Part shown: positions 47,180 through 58,299 of the stretch, piece after piece | Layout: each line of letters begins with the position of its first letter | How positions within the stretch are numbered: the stretch's first letter is position 1 | From: Phlebotomus papatasi | Taxonomy: Eukaryota; Arthropoda; Insecta; Diptera; Psychodidae | NCBI RefSeq assembly: GCF_024763615.1 | Contig: NC_077223.1 | Span: forward strand, 93,620,627-93,684,626 | DNA: 64,000 bases | Reading direction: 5' to 3' | Notes under the pieces: model-generated | Told to the model about the DNA's origin: nothing | What the model saw: the letters and a program-made list of their open reading frames with translations, nothing else | Database searches by the model: none | Translations under genes and position numbers: made by a program

Positions 47180-49620
47180 TAGTTATAAAATTTATTTTAT
47201 ATTTACAAAACATTTTCATTAATATAGAGGAAAGCACGCTCCCTACACAGCCTATTTTTAAGTGCCGGTCAGTAAACTCTTGAGTGAATCTATGCATTCA
47301 AAATAAAAAAAAAAAAATATGTGGAAGAGTTTAAATAAATAAAGAAAAAAACTCCAAAATGCTAAAATTTGATGAAAAACAATAAATAGTAAAATCGGCA
47401 AAGTTTGTGTTTATTTTTCTATACTAAGCGAAATCTGTAAATGGGTTAATATATTTAGTATAATAGTGCCCTATAACGTTTTCTTTTGTTATGTCTTCCG
47501 ATATTTTCACATCATTTTACAAATTTTGCTTCTTTAGCATATTTTGTCTCGATATGATGATTGTGTATTCTTAATTTAATATGGGAACAATAAAGCATTT
47601 CCTTTACACCTTGTTTCCCGTAAACATTTCAATTGAAATGTATTCACATAGTATGGCTTATCTGGCGATATATCAATATTCACATCACATTTTGTAAATT
47701 ACCATTCGCACACTCCTTCTATCGTATAGAATTAACATCAGACAAAACACTTAGGTGATACACAGTGCGATATGAAATTGACACATTTTTTTTTAAAGTT
47801 CTACTTTAAAGTATTAGATTACTTTACAAGGCCATGCCCTTTGCTATTTATTGGGATTACTCAAATATTTATGTTTTCTGAACTTTATTCATGGTGGGAA
47901 AAAATTCCTAATGAAAATTTGTCCTAAAAACAAGAAGTGCACATTTTTTTGCACACATGTTATTCTCCTTTTTGCTTTGCTGCAATAAAGGTAATGATGA
48001 ATTATGAATGAAATGCGAATAGTCTTTTTGTGGTAAGGAAAAAAAGGTGAAAAAGGTAAAATTGACATCATTAATGTTAAAGCAACTTTTTATTCCATCC
48101 ACAGCACCAAATTAAAATTCAGTGATCTCTTATGTTTTTTTTTGCATACTTGTATGAAACTTTTGGTGTGAGAACAGAAATAAATGCTTCAGTATTTGTA
48201 TATGTATACAAATTGCAGAGTATATGGTTAATTAACTTTATCTCTGTAGATTATATTTTCCAAATTGGTACACCTCGGAAAACTTTGCAAATTTGAAAGA
48301 AATAGACGTGAAAGTAAATGCACATTTTGAGATATTCTTACTTCTGTAAATATCTCAATTAGTGTTGATATAATATTATGTTTTGCGTTGTATATTTCTT
48401 TAAGAAATTAAAAAAAAATAAGAGAAGAAAAGAAGAAATAACATATTACTTTAGTGCGCCTTGATAAAGAGTTAGTGGTATACATGAGAAAACTTGTTTT
48501 TCATCATCTTTTTAACGCACATTTAGCAAGTTTGTTCCCTCTCTCTTAAGCTCAATGTGTCATTCTACTCTTTATCACCATCATTTTTTCATTTTTCTTA
48601 TGAAACATTAAGCTATGCTATAGCTAAAACATCATATTCACACCCAAAGAGACACTTTCCTAACATGAATAATGAAATAAAATGTAGTTGTGAGAAGTGA
48701 TCGAGGTGAGAGCTCGATAAATAATATAATAAATTGCTTATCGATTATCATACGATGAATTGATAGCAGTCATAAGAAAGCAATATAAAGATATGTGAAT
48801 GTAAATTCACCAACTCTAGTCGCAAGTCGCAATCATTCTTTGTTTTTTTCGCGAAACCGATACTTCCACTTTGCTGATAATGCCAAAGGTGTGAAAAGAT
48901 GAAAAGCTTTAATCAAATTGTTCTCATGATACAATATTTGGGTAAAATAAAAATATTCCTTTTGATAACGCTAATTTTGCAGAATGCGATAATTGAATTG
49001 TGGTGAGTCAATAATCCAGGAAAACAAAAAAATTAAATTTGATAGCATTGTAATACAATGATTAGAGTAAACAATATTTACGTTACAAAACATTGATGAA
49101 TTAGCTGATTTTGCGCTGTGGCATCCAAACACAATTTTACCAAATGGGACTTTGCTTCGTTCCAGTCATTATAAGAAGTAGTAAAATTTGTTTTCTTTTT
49201 TGTATTTTAAATTAAAAGAAATATCCAACTGAGTTACACTTCGCGGAATGATCGAACTTTTGACTTTGATACTTTACCTTCAAAATTGATTTGGTATTAT
49301 TTGTTTGGATGAGTAAAGTTGTTGTAACTCATTAGGCATAGTACTGTGTTCATGTGTTTAGGCATTCCGCAAAGTATCATTCTCTTTGATGCTTTTTCTG
49401 TTTATCGGTTCACACGACCGTTTCGAACCAAATCATAAATCAGCTCAGTCTTCCCAAAATACCGTAAAAGTCACACAAATTGAGTGTTTTAGATTAAAAA
49501 TCAATTGCCGGTTTATCACTGAATCACAATAATGGGTTCGAATCAGTCTCAATCAGTAAAGAATTACGCTATAAAGAATTTCTAAGTATTTAAATATTGA
49601 AAACTCGTTAGGAAGAATAA
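47180..49620. other. AT-rich DNA, nothing recognised
   Basis: About 2.4 kb with only chance frames. No TIR pair was found. Confidence 0.4.
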
Positions 49621-49622
49621 TA

Positions 49623-49899
49623 GGGTAAAGGGGGTAAAGTGATATAATTTGGAATTAGTGTTACAAGTTGGACAATTCACCGGTACAAGTTGGACATGGC
49701 TTTTTTCTTGATAAATACGCAGTATAAAATTTGCTTTTAAGCACAAGGAACCAAATTATAAAACTAAAGCATTAAAAATATACAAATAAAAATGAAGTAC
49801 TAAATTTATCAAGACAAAAAGCACTGTCCAAATTGTACCATTGTCCAACTTGTACCATTGTCCAACTTGTACCACTGTCCAACTTGTACCACTTTACCC
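49623..49899. mobile_element. TA-flanked MITE with tandem TTGTCCAACTTGTACCA
   Basis: GGGTAAAGGGGGTAAAGTG on the left is answered by ACCACTTTACCC on the right. TA flanks at 49621-49622 and 49900-49901. Near the right end four 18-bp tandem variants of TTGTCCAACTTGTACCA occur. The left half has the inverse word (GTACAAGTTGGACA) twice. Confidence 0.88.
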
Positions 49900-49911
49900 T
49901 ACATATAGGTA

Positions 49912-50120
49912 GGGGAAGCCTACATATTTGAAACGCGGGTAGTTGAGATGCGGTGGATTATTCTTTGAATATTTATACAAATGTGAGTTTTTTTTTAATA
50001 AAGTCTATACTAGTGTTTATACTAAGCGCTATACAAAATTTCAATATAACTTTCTGAGTTTTGAAAATAATGCCTTAAAGTCAAAGTATAAAAAGTGTTT
50101 CAAACATGCCGGCTTTCCCC
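49912..50120. mobile_element. TA-flanked MITE, GGGGAAGCC..TTTGAAACRC family
   Basis: GGGGAAGCCTACATATTTGA with AACGCG is the inverse of the right end CAAACATGCCGGCTTTCCCC. TA flanks at 49910-49911 and 50121-50122. It lies only 10 bp from the previous MITE. The 61-codon frame here is spurious. Confidence 0.88.
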
Positions 50121-50236
50121 TACAGTAGTAACAATTCAATTAAGGGATTTACGTGGATTGAAGACTAAAAAACAGCATATTTTCTTTAAATAGTTTCTTA
50201 GACGTGATAAATAATTTGCTTAATCCGAGCTCTTTA

Positions 50237-50885
50237 CATTTAACCTATATTTTCTGAAATTTTCATTTAAAAATAAAAAAAATAAACCATTGGGACATGA
50301 TTTTCGGAGACCTTTTTGAAAAAACCTTACTTTTCGGTCGTCATGATTATTCTGAGTAGATTCATCAGAAACAATAAAGATGAGTCCTGTTAGCAGATCA
50401 GCTAATCTCGTAGAGGGAGGTGGGGCTATATTTCGCAGATTTCTATAGGAAGCTGATCTTAGTCAGAATCCACTTTTGTTTTGTTTAACTAAATTATATT
50501 ATCTTAAAACTCCGAATCCTGTAGAAATATACGAAAACAGTGTTTTAAATATTGCCCCGGCTTCAATGTAGTCCCACCTCTCCCCTACTTAAACGAGAGA
50601 TTTTTTATTTCATTGATTACAACTTGACAAGGCGAAGCGTGGTTTAAAATACGCCATAAAAATCTCTCAAAAATACATATTTTTTTTAATTCCTCGTTTA
50701 AGTACGGGGTTAACTTATCTACTAACAAGAAATATTTTAATTTTTGACTTGAGATTAATTTATTCTGAGTAATCTTGTCCACCGCAAAGTAAGTTTTTTC
50801 GAAAAAAGGTTTCCGAAAAGAGAACCTACAGATGAATTCTTTATATTTTTGAAATGGAAATTTCAGAAAATATGCATTAAATTTT
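50237..50885. mobile_element. Foldback element, copy 2, interrupted
   Basis: It has the same two inverted blocks as 22318-22745: 'ttattctgagtagattcatcag' on the left, 'ttattctgagtaatcttgtccaccg' on the right. It is interrupted by 50413-50585 and immediately followed by family X, as at 22.7 kb. Confidence 0.65.
50413..50585. mobile_element. TA-flanked MITE, TGGGGCTA family, copy 1
   Basis: GAGGGAGGTGGGGCTATATT is the inverse of the right end TAGTCCCACCTCTCCCC. TA flanks at 50411-50412 and 50586-50587. Related to 63322-63538. Confidence 0.82.
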
Positions 50886-50894
50886 GTATTTTTA

Positions 50895-51640
50895 TGTGCT
50901 TAACCTTTTAAAGGACAATTGGGTGATCGGTGATCCAAAAATAAAATTTTTCCTACGCCCTTCTAAAGTTATGTTTTGCTCTAATAGTCAGAAAAAGTGT
51001 TTTTTCTGACTTCCAATTTTTTATTCTCTCGTCCAATTCGGTCAAACGGTAAGAGATATCGGCTTCCGGTCTTTGATGACCCCCGATAAAAAAAAAACAT
51101 TATTTCCAGACGTTTTTTCCATTATCCCCTGTACCCCCTCCATCCCCTAAATACCAGGTTCTATTGGTTTTTCTCAAAATTTGCCCAAGCTTTTCCAATG
51201 ATTTTTGGATATGTTTTAGATGTAGTCCAGGCGAACATTTCGCCCAAACATAGCTATGACCGGAAAATTCGACATTTTGAATTACGAAGGTCGAAGGTCG
51301 AAGGTCAACCACTTTGGAGGGCTCATTTTTCAACCGACTTGGATAAATTAGGATTTTTTTGGAAAAGCATTGAAATTTCGAACCCGGCTGCATCGATCTT
51401 CATCGGTAATAAACCGGTTAAGTACCGATTTTTGAATAATTTTGCATCCCCTATAATTCCTAAAAACCATGTTTTTTCGGTTTTTCTCAAAATTGGCAAA
51501 AGCTTTTTCAATGATTTTCGTATAAGTTTTAGAGCTAGTCTAGGCGAACAATTAAAAAAAAACAAAAAAACAAAAAAAAAGTTTCAAAGTGGATTTCTTT
51601 TTTCTAAGGATCCTAATAAGGATTTTATTGATTTTTGAAT
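50895..51640 (+). repeat. Family X-related repeat, copy 4
   Basis: Blocks CAAACGGTAAGAGATATCGG, CTTCCGGTCTTTGATGACCC, CTTTGGAGGGCTCATTTTTC and ATTGAAATTTCGAACCCGGC parallel 22.9-23.4 kb. The 'ctcaaaattggcaaaagctttttcaatgatttt' phrase occurs twice, 300 bp apart (51171 and 51486), so the copy holds an internal duplication. The 146-codon frame is repeat translation. Confidence 0.6.
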
Positions 51641-51644
51641 AAGC

Positions 51645-54300
51645 TCAAATTAGTAAAAATTGTACTTTTTTGCAAATTTTCGAGATAATTCTTATTCTTT
51701 GTGTTTTAAAAACTATTTCTTTTGTGGCTAATGTTTCAATTTGGCTCCTATTGCTTAAATCCTGGCTACACCCTTGACACTAAATAGAGCTTCTTATCAA
51801 TTCTGAGTAATGGGAACGTCAATCTAATCGTAATATTGAACATAGGGAAAGATGTAGCGTCAAGCGTGACCCTATTCTCAATTTTGTTCTTGGTATTCCG
51901 GGGCCCCTATAACAATTTGCTGACTGGGCTTTTCACTCTTTATCTGCTAATGATGCACTTTATTTTTTTTATAATTTGTAATGGAACGTTTTCATAGGAA
52001 TACTAGCCAAAATTATATTTCATCAAAAATCTGTAATGCTCTTATAAAAATGTGTGAATAATCTGGTCGTAAGGCACGACTCTACTCTAAACTCTTATTT
52101 TCGGCAGATTTTGCACTGATTTATTAACCGGTTTAAATCCTGTATAAGCCAATAGATACTTATAAAAACTTTTGTTTTTTTTTTATTTTCTGCTATCATA
52201 TTTGTTTACTAATAAGACAGTTACCAATTTGCATTTTTGTTTGGGCTCAGAAATATTAAGATCGAGAGAGAAAATCGCAGAGTCTGAATTGCCCTGCTTG
52301 TCCTTAGCATATTTCTGTCTATGAATTATGTAAATTACTGGTACAGTAATGAATATGACTGTATTAGCGAAAAAAAAAACAACTCATGAGCTATCATTTA
52401 CGATCATAAATTTATGTACACAGATACAGCTACAATATGCGAGTGGTTATTATTTACTTATTTATTATGTAATGGGTCTGCAAAAAAGAGATTTATTCTA
52501 TTTTTTCCCATCTTCCTTGGCATATTTTGGGTTGGCTAAAATCATACCAAATATTTCCTTTTATATATCCTTGAGTAATTTTGTGTGTTTGTTTCGTCTC
52601 GTTCGCAGGTCTCATCGATTTGTGACTATTTTCGTTCGTCATCTCTTCATTATCCATTCAACAAGTGACATTCGAAAGGCGCAGTGCAATTGTATTTCGG
52701 GGTTGGAAAAAAAACATGAGACAAATGGAAGAAAATGAGAGGAAAGCAGTAAGACTGTCATCATCTTGTAGAAATTTAAAAAAAGGGAAAAGAGAAAAAG
52801 GCAAAAAAAATGATTAAAATCAGGAAAATGAGCTTCAAAACCATTATGGTTTTTTTTTATATTCAAAAAAACAAAGAGTAAAACAAGAAACAAAATAATA
52901 AGATTTAAAGAAAAAAGAAAAGAAACTGTGGATTTATATTTTATCTATATGATAGTTCCCTCTTTACACTATTAAAAGTGTTTTTTTTTGAATATTACAT
53001 TATGTAGAGAGATAAAAAATTAATTTCTATGAAAGCATAATTTTATTTACCTAACAAAATAACAAGTATTTTGATTTTTTCTGTTTTTAGTCAATTGATT
53101 TTTTTAAATTATTTGTATATAAATCAGTATAACGGAATATATTTAATCGAAATATCACTTGATTAGTTTAGGTGAATTTATGGAATTAGATTTTTTTTGT
53201 TTAGAAATTTTACCATTGATTTTATTGAGAGGAAAAATTTTTTTTCTGTGTATTTAACAGGAGGAAATATCTATATTGAACATAGATTTTTCCACTAATT
53301 TTTTTCATTACAAAATATCACTTTACAAAAAGATAAAAAAAAAAAGTAAAAGAAAATAATGCACATTTTATATAGAGAATAGGTAGTTTTATGAGGAAAT
53401 TATGGAATTTGTCATATTTCTTTTTTCGATATAAAAAGATTTAAATAATAAAATAGGTGAATTAATACAGAAAATAAAAATATTTACATGAATGCGTGTG
53501 AAATTCAAATAATACGAAATCAATTTGTTGATAAAAATATTCTTTGAGTGAATATCTTTTTTATTTTCGTTGTAAACCTGCAGTGAAGAAAAGCCCTGGT
53601 GTTCTGTTTCACATTTCTCTGATTTATTGTTTTAAACAAGAATGAGAGAATGTGAAAAAAATACAAACTAGTAAGAAGGGAAAATTCATGAAATTATATT
53701 GAGTGAGAATATGATAAAAAAGGACTTGCTAGAGAATAAAAAAAAAGATTTAAAATGAGGTTTTATTTTTATTGTTCTATTGTGAAGGTGAAAAGTTGAA
53801 AGAATATTTTTTTTTCCAAAAGAAAAAATTATATTTGTTGAGAGATACAGAGTTCTTCAGTATTTGAGGAAGAACTTTACTGAGATACTGTAGTTCTTCT
53901 TCCAATTTAAGAACAGAAGCTGAGTATTTATTCAACAAATAATGTTTTCTTTCTAAAGTAGGGTGTGTGTAATCTTTGACTGCAACAATTATTTATTTTT
54001 CTCTTTATATTATTTTTCCCCTTTAAAGTATTTTCAATTCAGACTTGAAGAATTGAACAAAATATTATTTATGTCTGTTTTTTTTTTCCTTTAGTTCTCG
54101 TATTTTTACTATAGGTGAAGTGTCTTCTAATCGCGATTTGGTGAGGAAAATTTAATGCTTTATGGTGAATCCAAAAAAAAAAAATTAAAAAATAAACTAT
54201 GTATATTTTTGAGTTGTTATTAATCTATTGTTTGACAAAAAATACGAAAAGTTTTGCAAAAAAAAAGAGATACAAATATAAGTGTCTTGTAAATATTTAC
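51645..54300. other. AT-rich low-complexity DNA
   Basis: From 52.7 kb on, A- and T-runs dominate. A 129-codon frame at 52349-52738 has no recognisable motif. No repeats are supported. Confidence 0.4.
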
Positions 54301-54309
54301 TATAAAGCA

Positions 54310-54470
54310 CTATTCACATGAACTTAAATATTTAACTGCGAAAAATATTTTAGTTTCAGCGGAATGCTCTGATTGGCTAAGGCTTTGAATGCCTTTAAAG
54401 TTCTAGCCAATCAGAAAAATCTGTGGAACTTGTATATTTTGTGGAAATAAATATTTAAATACGTGTGGAT
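54310..54470. repeat. Palindrome containing two CTGATTGGCTA arms
   Basis: CTGATTGGCTA near 54369 and TAGCCAATCAG near 54403 are inverted. The outer parts (TTAAATATTTAACTG and AAATATTTAAATAC) are also inverted. A GTGGAACTTG word inside matches the motif of the 55-58 kb array on the other strand. Confidence 0.6.
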
Positions 54471-54478
54471 AGAGTAGG

Positions 54479-54632
54479 CGATACGCACGGATTTTTTTCC
54501 AGTAAAATTAAAGTTTCATAAAAAACACTGCGAAAATTCTAGAAAACTGCATCTCATTCGTGCACCGATGCTCGATGATACGAGTGAGGGCAACAAATAA
54601 TATTTACGCCAAAAACATCCGTGCATATCGAC
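54479..54632. repeat. Palindrome with GCACGGAT ends
   Basis: GCGATACGCACGGATTTTTT on the left is inverted as AAAACATCCGTGCATATCG on the right. CTCATTCGT...ACGAGTGAG forms the central hairpin (54554-54590). It may be a small MITE. Confidence 0.6.
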
Positions 54633-54639
54633 TAACATT

Positions 54640-55265
54640 ATTATTTTGTGATTATTTATGTTAGATTGATTTTAGTTTCATTCTATTTAAATTTTCATTC
54701 ATTTCTCGCAATGTGCAATTGAACATTGTGCAGTACAAAAAACAAAAAAAAAAAACAGTACGTTGACTGAATTTTGCAATAACTGACATTATTGATTTTC
54801 CTTTTTTTTCACCAACTGCATACATTACACATGCAGCATATTTGCCCAAATAGTCACTACAATTTTTCTCTCTAATTTTTTTTTCTGTGAAATACAACAA
54901 AAAAATTAGAACAAAATATGCAAAGACTCATTAAAAGTACCCATGGAATGTGAGTATGAAGAGGAAAATTACAGAATAACAAATATATCTTCCGAAACAT
55001 TTATTATTTCTTCTCATATTTCGCGACAAATTAGAATTTTCGTTAAATAGGGGGTCAGGAAAAAAAACGAAAGATATAATGGTGTTTCTATTTTAAGACT
55101 TGAAATCATTTAATTTTCCCATTTGCTCATGTGTGCTGAGCAGCAATGAAAAATGTCATGTGGTTGCGAGATTCCTCTTTCTCCTAAATCTACATTTTAG
55201 ATAAATTATGATCATTTTAAAACAATTTTCTTTCTAGAGATACTTAGATAATTTTATTCGTCGCC
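54640..55265. other. AT-rich DNA, nothing recognised
   Basis: Nothing is supported. Confidence 0.4.
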
Positions 55266-55926
55266 TTAGGAATGTTCCACAGACTTTTCTCAATTTGTAG
55301 AAGTTTCACAGTAATAAATCTTTGCCATTTGAAATATGTCCACTTGCTTGTAAAACTGATATTCAAGTAATGTTAAATAAGTTCCACAGTTGTGAGTCTT
55401 GCCGGGTAAAGGAGCTGTCAATCGGCCCTTCAGAATCTAAACAATGACCCAAGTATCGAATAAGTTCCACAGTCGAGACACTCCTGTTGGAAATGAGACT
55501 TTGATGTGGAACAGTAAAAGTCGATACTGGCTCTCAGAAAGTCTAGTATCCAGTATAAACCTACTGATCGAGTACTGGCACTACATTATTTTTTGGTGTG
55601 AGCTACAAGCTAATTAATGAAACACGCTGCTGTTTAAGTCACGAAAGTGGAATTGCGAATGTGGAAATTATTCAAAATTCGCAAACTAAGTAAGGAGCAT
55701 CCACTGATCTTGAGAATCTTACCCGGCCTTAGATCATGCCGAGATATCTCAATTTTTAATGTCCCATACAATGGAGTAAGTTCGGAATTTGTTCAAGAGC
55801 TCATGACCTTTTGATTATTAGCGTGATGTGTTCTATTTTATGGTAGAAATATTGAGTACGTTCTACTAGGTCAGAATATACCACAGCCAGTTAACTGACA
55901 CAATAGATCAAAGAATGTTCAACATA

Positions 55927-56187
55927 TTATTATTATTAATCGTATCGAGATATTTGTATTACGAGATAATCATTTTACAATATGGGAATATCTACTAAGT
56001 TCAGTTGTAGGCCACCCAGGAACGCCTTGTCGTAATGTGGATGCTTTTTTCATGCTCCCAGACTTGTTGGCGGTTCAGATCTTTGCACCGGGTGGGACTC
56101 GAATTCCCAACAACTGTGGGTCAACCACGAGATCTATCTGCCCAAGAGCCAGCGCTCTTACCCATTACGCCACTGAGATCATCTGTT
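55927..56187 (-). mobile_element. tRNA-headed SINE, copy 2
   Basis: Minus-strand order: a GATCTCAGTGGCGTAATGGG A-box region, a GGAATTCGAGTCCCACCC B-box, GGTGCAAAGATCTGAA, the body, and a TAATAATAAT tail at the left end. It is the same family as 21950-22272 and shorter in the middle. The 71- and 79-codon frames are SINE read in reverse. Confidence 0.85.
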
Positions 56188-56194
56188 CAACATA

Positions 56195-56419
56195 CAGTAG
56201 ACTCTCTCTCAATCGGGAATTTGGGGCAAAATGTCATCCAGATTATCGATAGATTTGGGCGTCAGTCATTATAAATTCCACAAAAAGTGCTCAATTATAA
56301 AGAATCATGATAAGAGGAACCACAGCGAATTTCAGCAAATTAGCTTCATAATTAAACGTGAAAATTGCCAACAAAATTTTTCGCCCGATCGAAAGAGCCA
56401 ATTGAGCGAGAGTCTACTG
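56195..56419. mobile_element. Tigger-like MITE, CAGTAGACTCTC TIRs
   Basis: CAGTAGACTCTCTCTCAATC on the left is the inverse of ATTGAGCGAGAGTCTACTG on the right. TA flanks at 56193-56194 and 56420-56421. CAGT-starting TIRs with a CTCTCG-like stretch and a TA target are typical of pogo/Tigger elements. It is 225 bp and non-coding. Its TIRs do not match the transposon at 36.6 kb. Confidence 0.88.
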
Positions 56420-57396
56420 TAGAAAGATTGTGGTGTTCAGTTTCATAATCCGTTTTAAACATTTTTGTAACCAGTGTCCCGATTGTGGAACTGGTTAATA
56501 TTGTAATATTATTTCGAATTCAAATCTGGGACCAAGTACTGAATATGTTCCACATTCGCGAAGGGACAAAACACTCGTTTTGGGACTTAGACTTAGTGTG
56601 GAAATTGAAAGACAATTTTCGAATAAACTTAAAAATGATCGGTAGAAAATTTGGTCAGAGCATTCGCCTACACAGCTAAAGGTCTTCAGTTCAAGCCTGA
56701 ATGGAGGCAGAAATTTTTCCTTTTTTTACTCTGGGAAAAAATAGGGAGTGAGTGTTACATGCTCTTACTTCCGATATTATGTACCAAGTTTAAACACTAA
56801 TAACTTTCGATCTTTCGATTTTTCAATGATCTAAGCCACTTAAGTTGCACAATTGAGCAGGTTTCACAATTGAGACACTCCGGTTGGAACTTAGGCGGTG
56901 ATGACAATATGTCCCACACTTTTTTCTTTATTTTCAACCGTAACTCCCTAATGAAGTCGTGGGCTTAGGGCACCTAGTTCAGGCATACACGTGAAATCTT
57001 CGATGAGATCCTGAATTTATTTCAGCCGCCTTGTATTAGGCTTTAAAATGAATTGTTCCACACTTGGTTATCTGAATTGGATAGTAGATACGAATACCCG
57101 TTAAAGCTCAGATCTTGATGTCAGATGGCTTGGTCATCAAGAAGTGTCAAACTAAATACCTAGTCAGACGCTCTTAGGCAGCAAATTCTTTTCTACATTC
57201 TTGCCGCTCAGATCTTCAGGTCCATGAATGTGGAACAGAACATATTCCACATTCGTGACATTATTTTTCATTCTGTTACATTATTTTCGTCAGTGCATGA
57301 GACTCTCTCGATAAGAGGGGTATCTGTGTACTTGAATCAAGATGACCGAAAAAAGGAATATGTTCGACATTCGAGACACATTCGTTGGAACTTTAA

Positions 57397-57630
57397 CACT
57401 AAACCTACCATTACCCGGGCAAATTGACCGGTTTAAAATTAACACATATTTAAACGGCACTATGTAACTATCAAACTTTATGAATTTCCTAAAATATGCA
57501 TATAATATATTTTTCAGTGTTTAAATTTTAATTTTTTCCTATTTTCCAAGACAAATTTGTTGAGTGTCCTATTCTGCCACGGTTTGTCATTTGAGCGAAA
57601 AACGACCGAAAACGGTCGGTAGGTTTAGTG
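57397..57630. mobile_element. TTAA-flanked MITE (piggyBac-type target)
   Basis: CACTAAACCTACC on the left is inverted as GGTAGGTTTAGTG on the right. TTAA lies directly on both sides (57393-57396, 57631-57634). The tandem neighbour at about 57888 reads GCAACTTTAAC then ATAGGTAT with a single TTAA, an empty site. TTAA targets define the piggyBac superfamily. The interior is AT-rich and non-coding. Confidence 0.88.
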
Positions 57631-58299
57631 TTAACTAATAGGTATCTCTGAGTTTATTTGGTATCGAGTTATCACTATACTTTACAATCTGAATTTATGA
57701 TAAAATCACTTCTTGATTAGAAAGTGCTCTATAAATGGTTTTTAGGATTTTAAATGTTATACAAGTTCCACACTCACAACATTTCATTTGGGACTTAAAT
57801 TATAATATTGATCATTAATAATCAATATGGTTAGTTTCTACAAGCAACCGTTGACTCTCTCAAAATATTTTCGTTGCAACTTTAACATAGGTATACCTAA
57901 GTTTGGTATCAAATATTCCCTTTGGAAACTAAATTTCGGCTCCTGGATTAGCAAATGCTCTATAAGTATCGCTTAGAATTTTCAGTGTAAACAAGTTCCA
58001 CACTCTCAATATTTCTTTTGGGACGATAACAGTAGTGTTGGTCATTTGTGATTCTGGTGTTAAGTTTCTACAAGCAATTGTTGACTTTCTTGATCAGAAG
58101 AAGCAGCATACTTGAAATTCGAATATCGAAGCATTAAACAAGTTCCACATCCGAGACAGTTCCTTTGGAACTTTGGACCTCTCCTTGATTATCAAATGCT
58201 TCATTAGTAGCGCTTAGGGTTCTATGAGTGTAAATAAGTTACACACTCACAACATTACTTTTGGTAATAAACAAGTTCCACAGTCGAGACACTTTTGCT

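Noticed and set aside
51198..51638. 146-codon ORF
   Set aside because: It lies wholly in family X repeat; related sequence at 23 kb does not keep the frame and no domain is recognisable.
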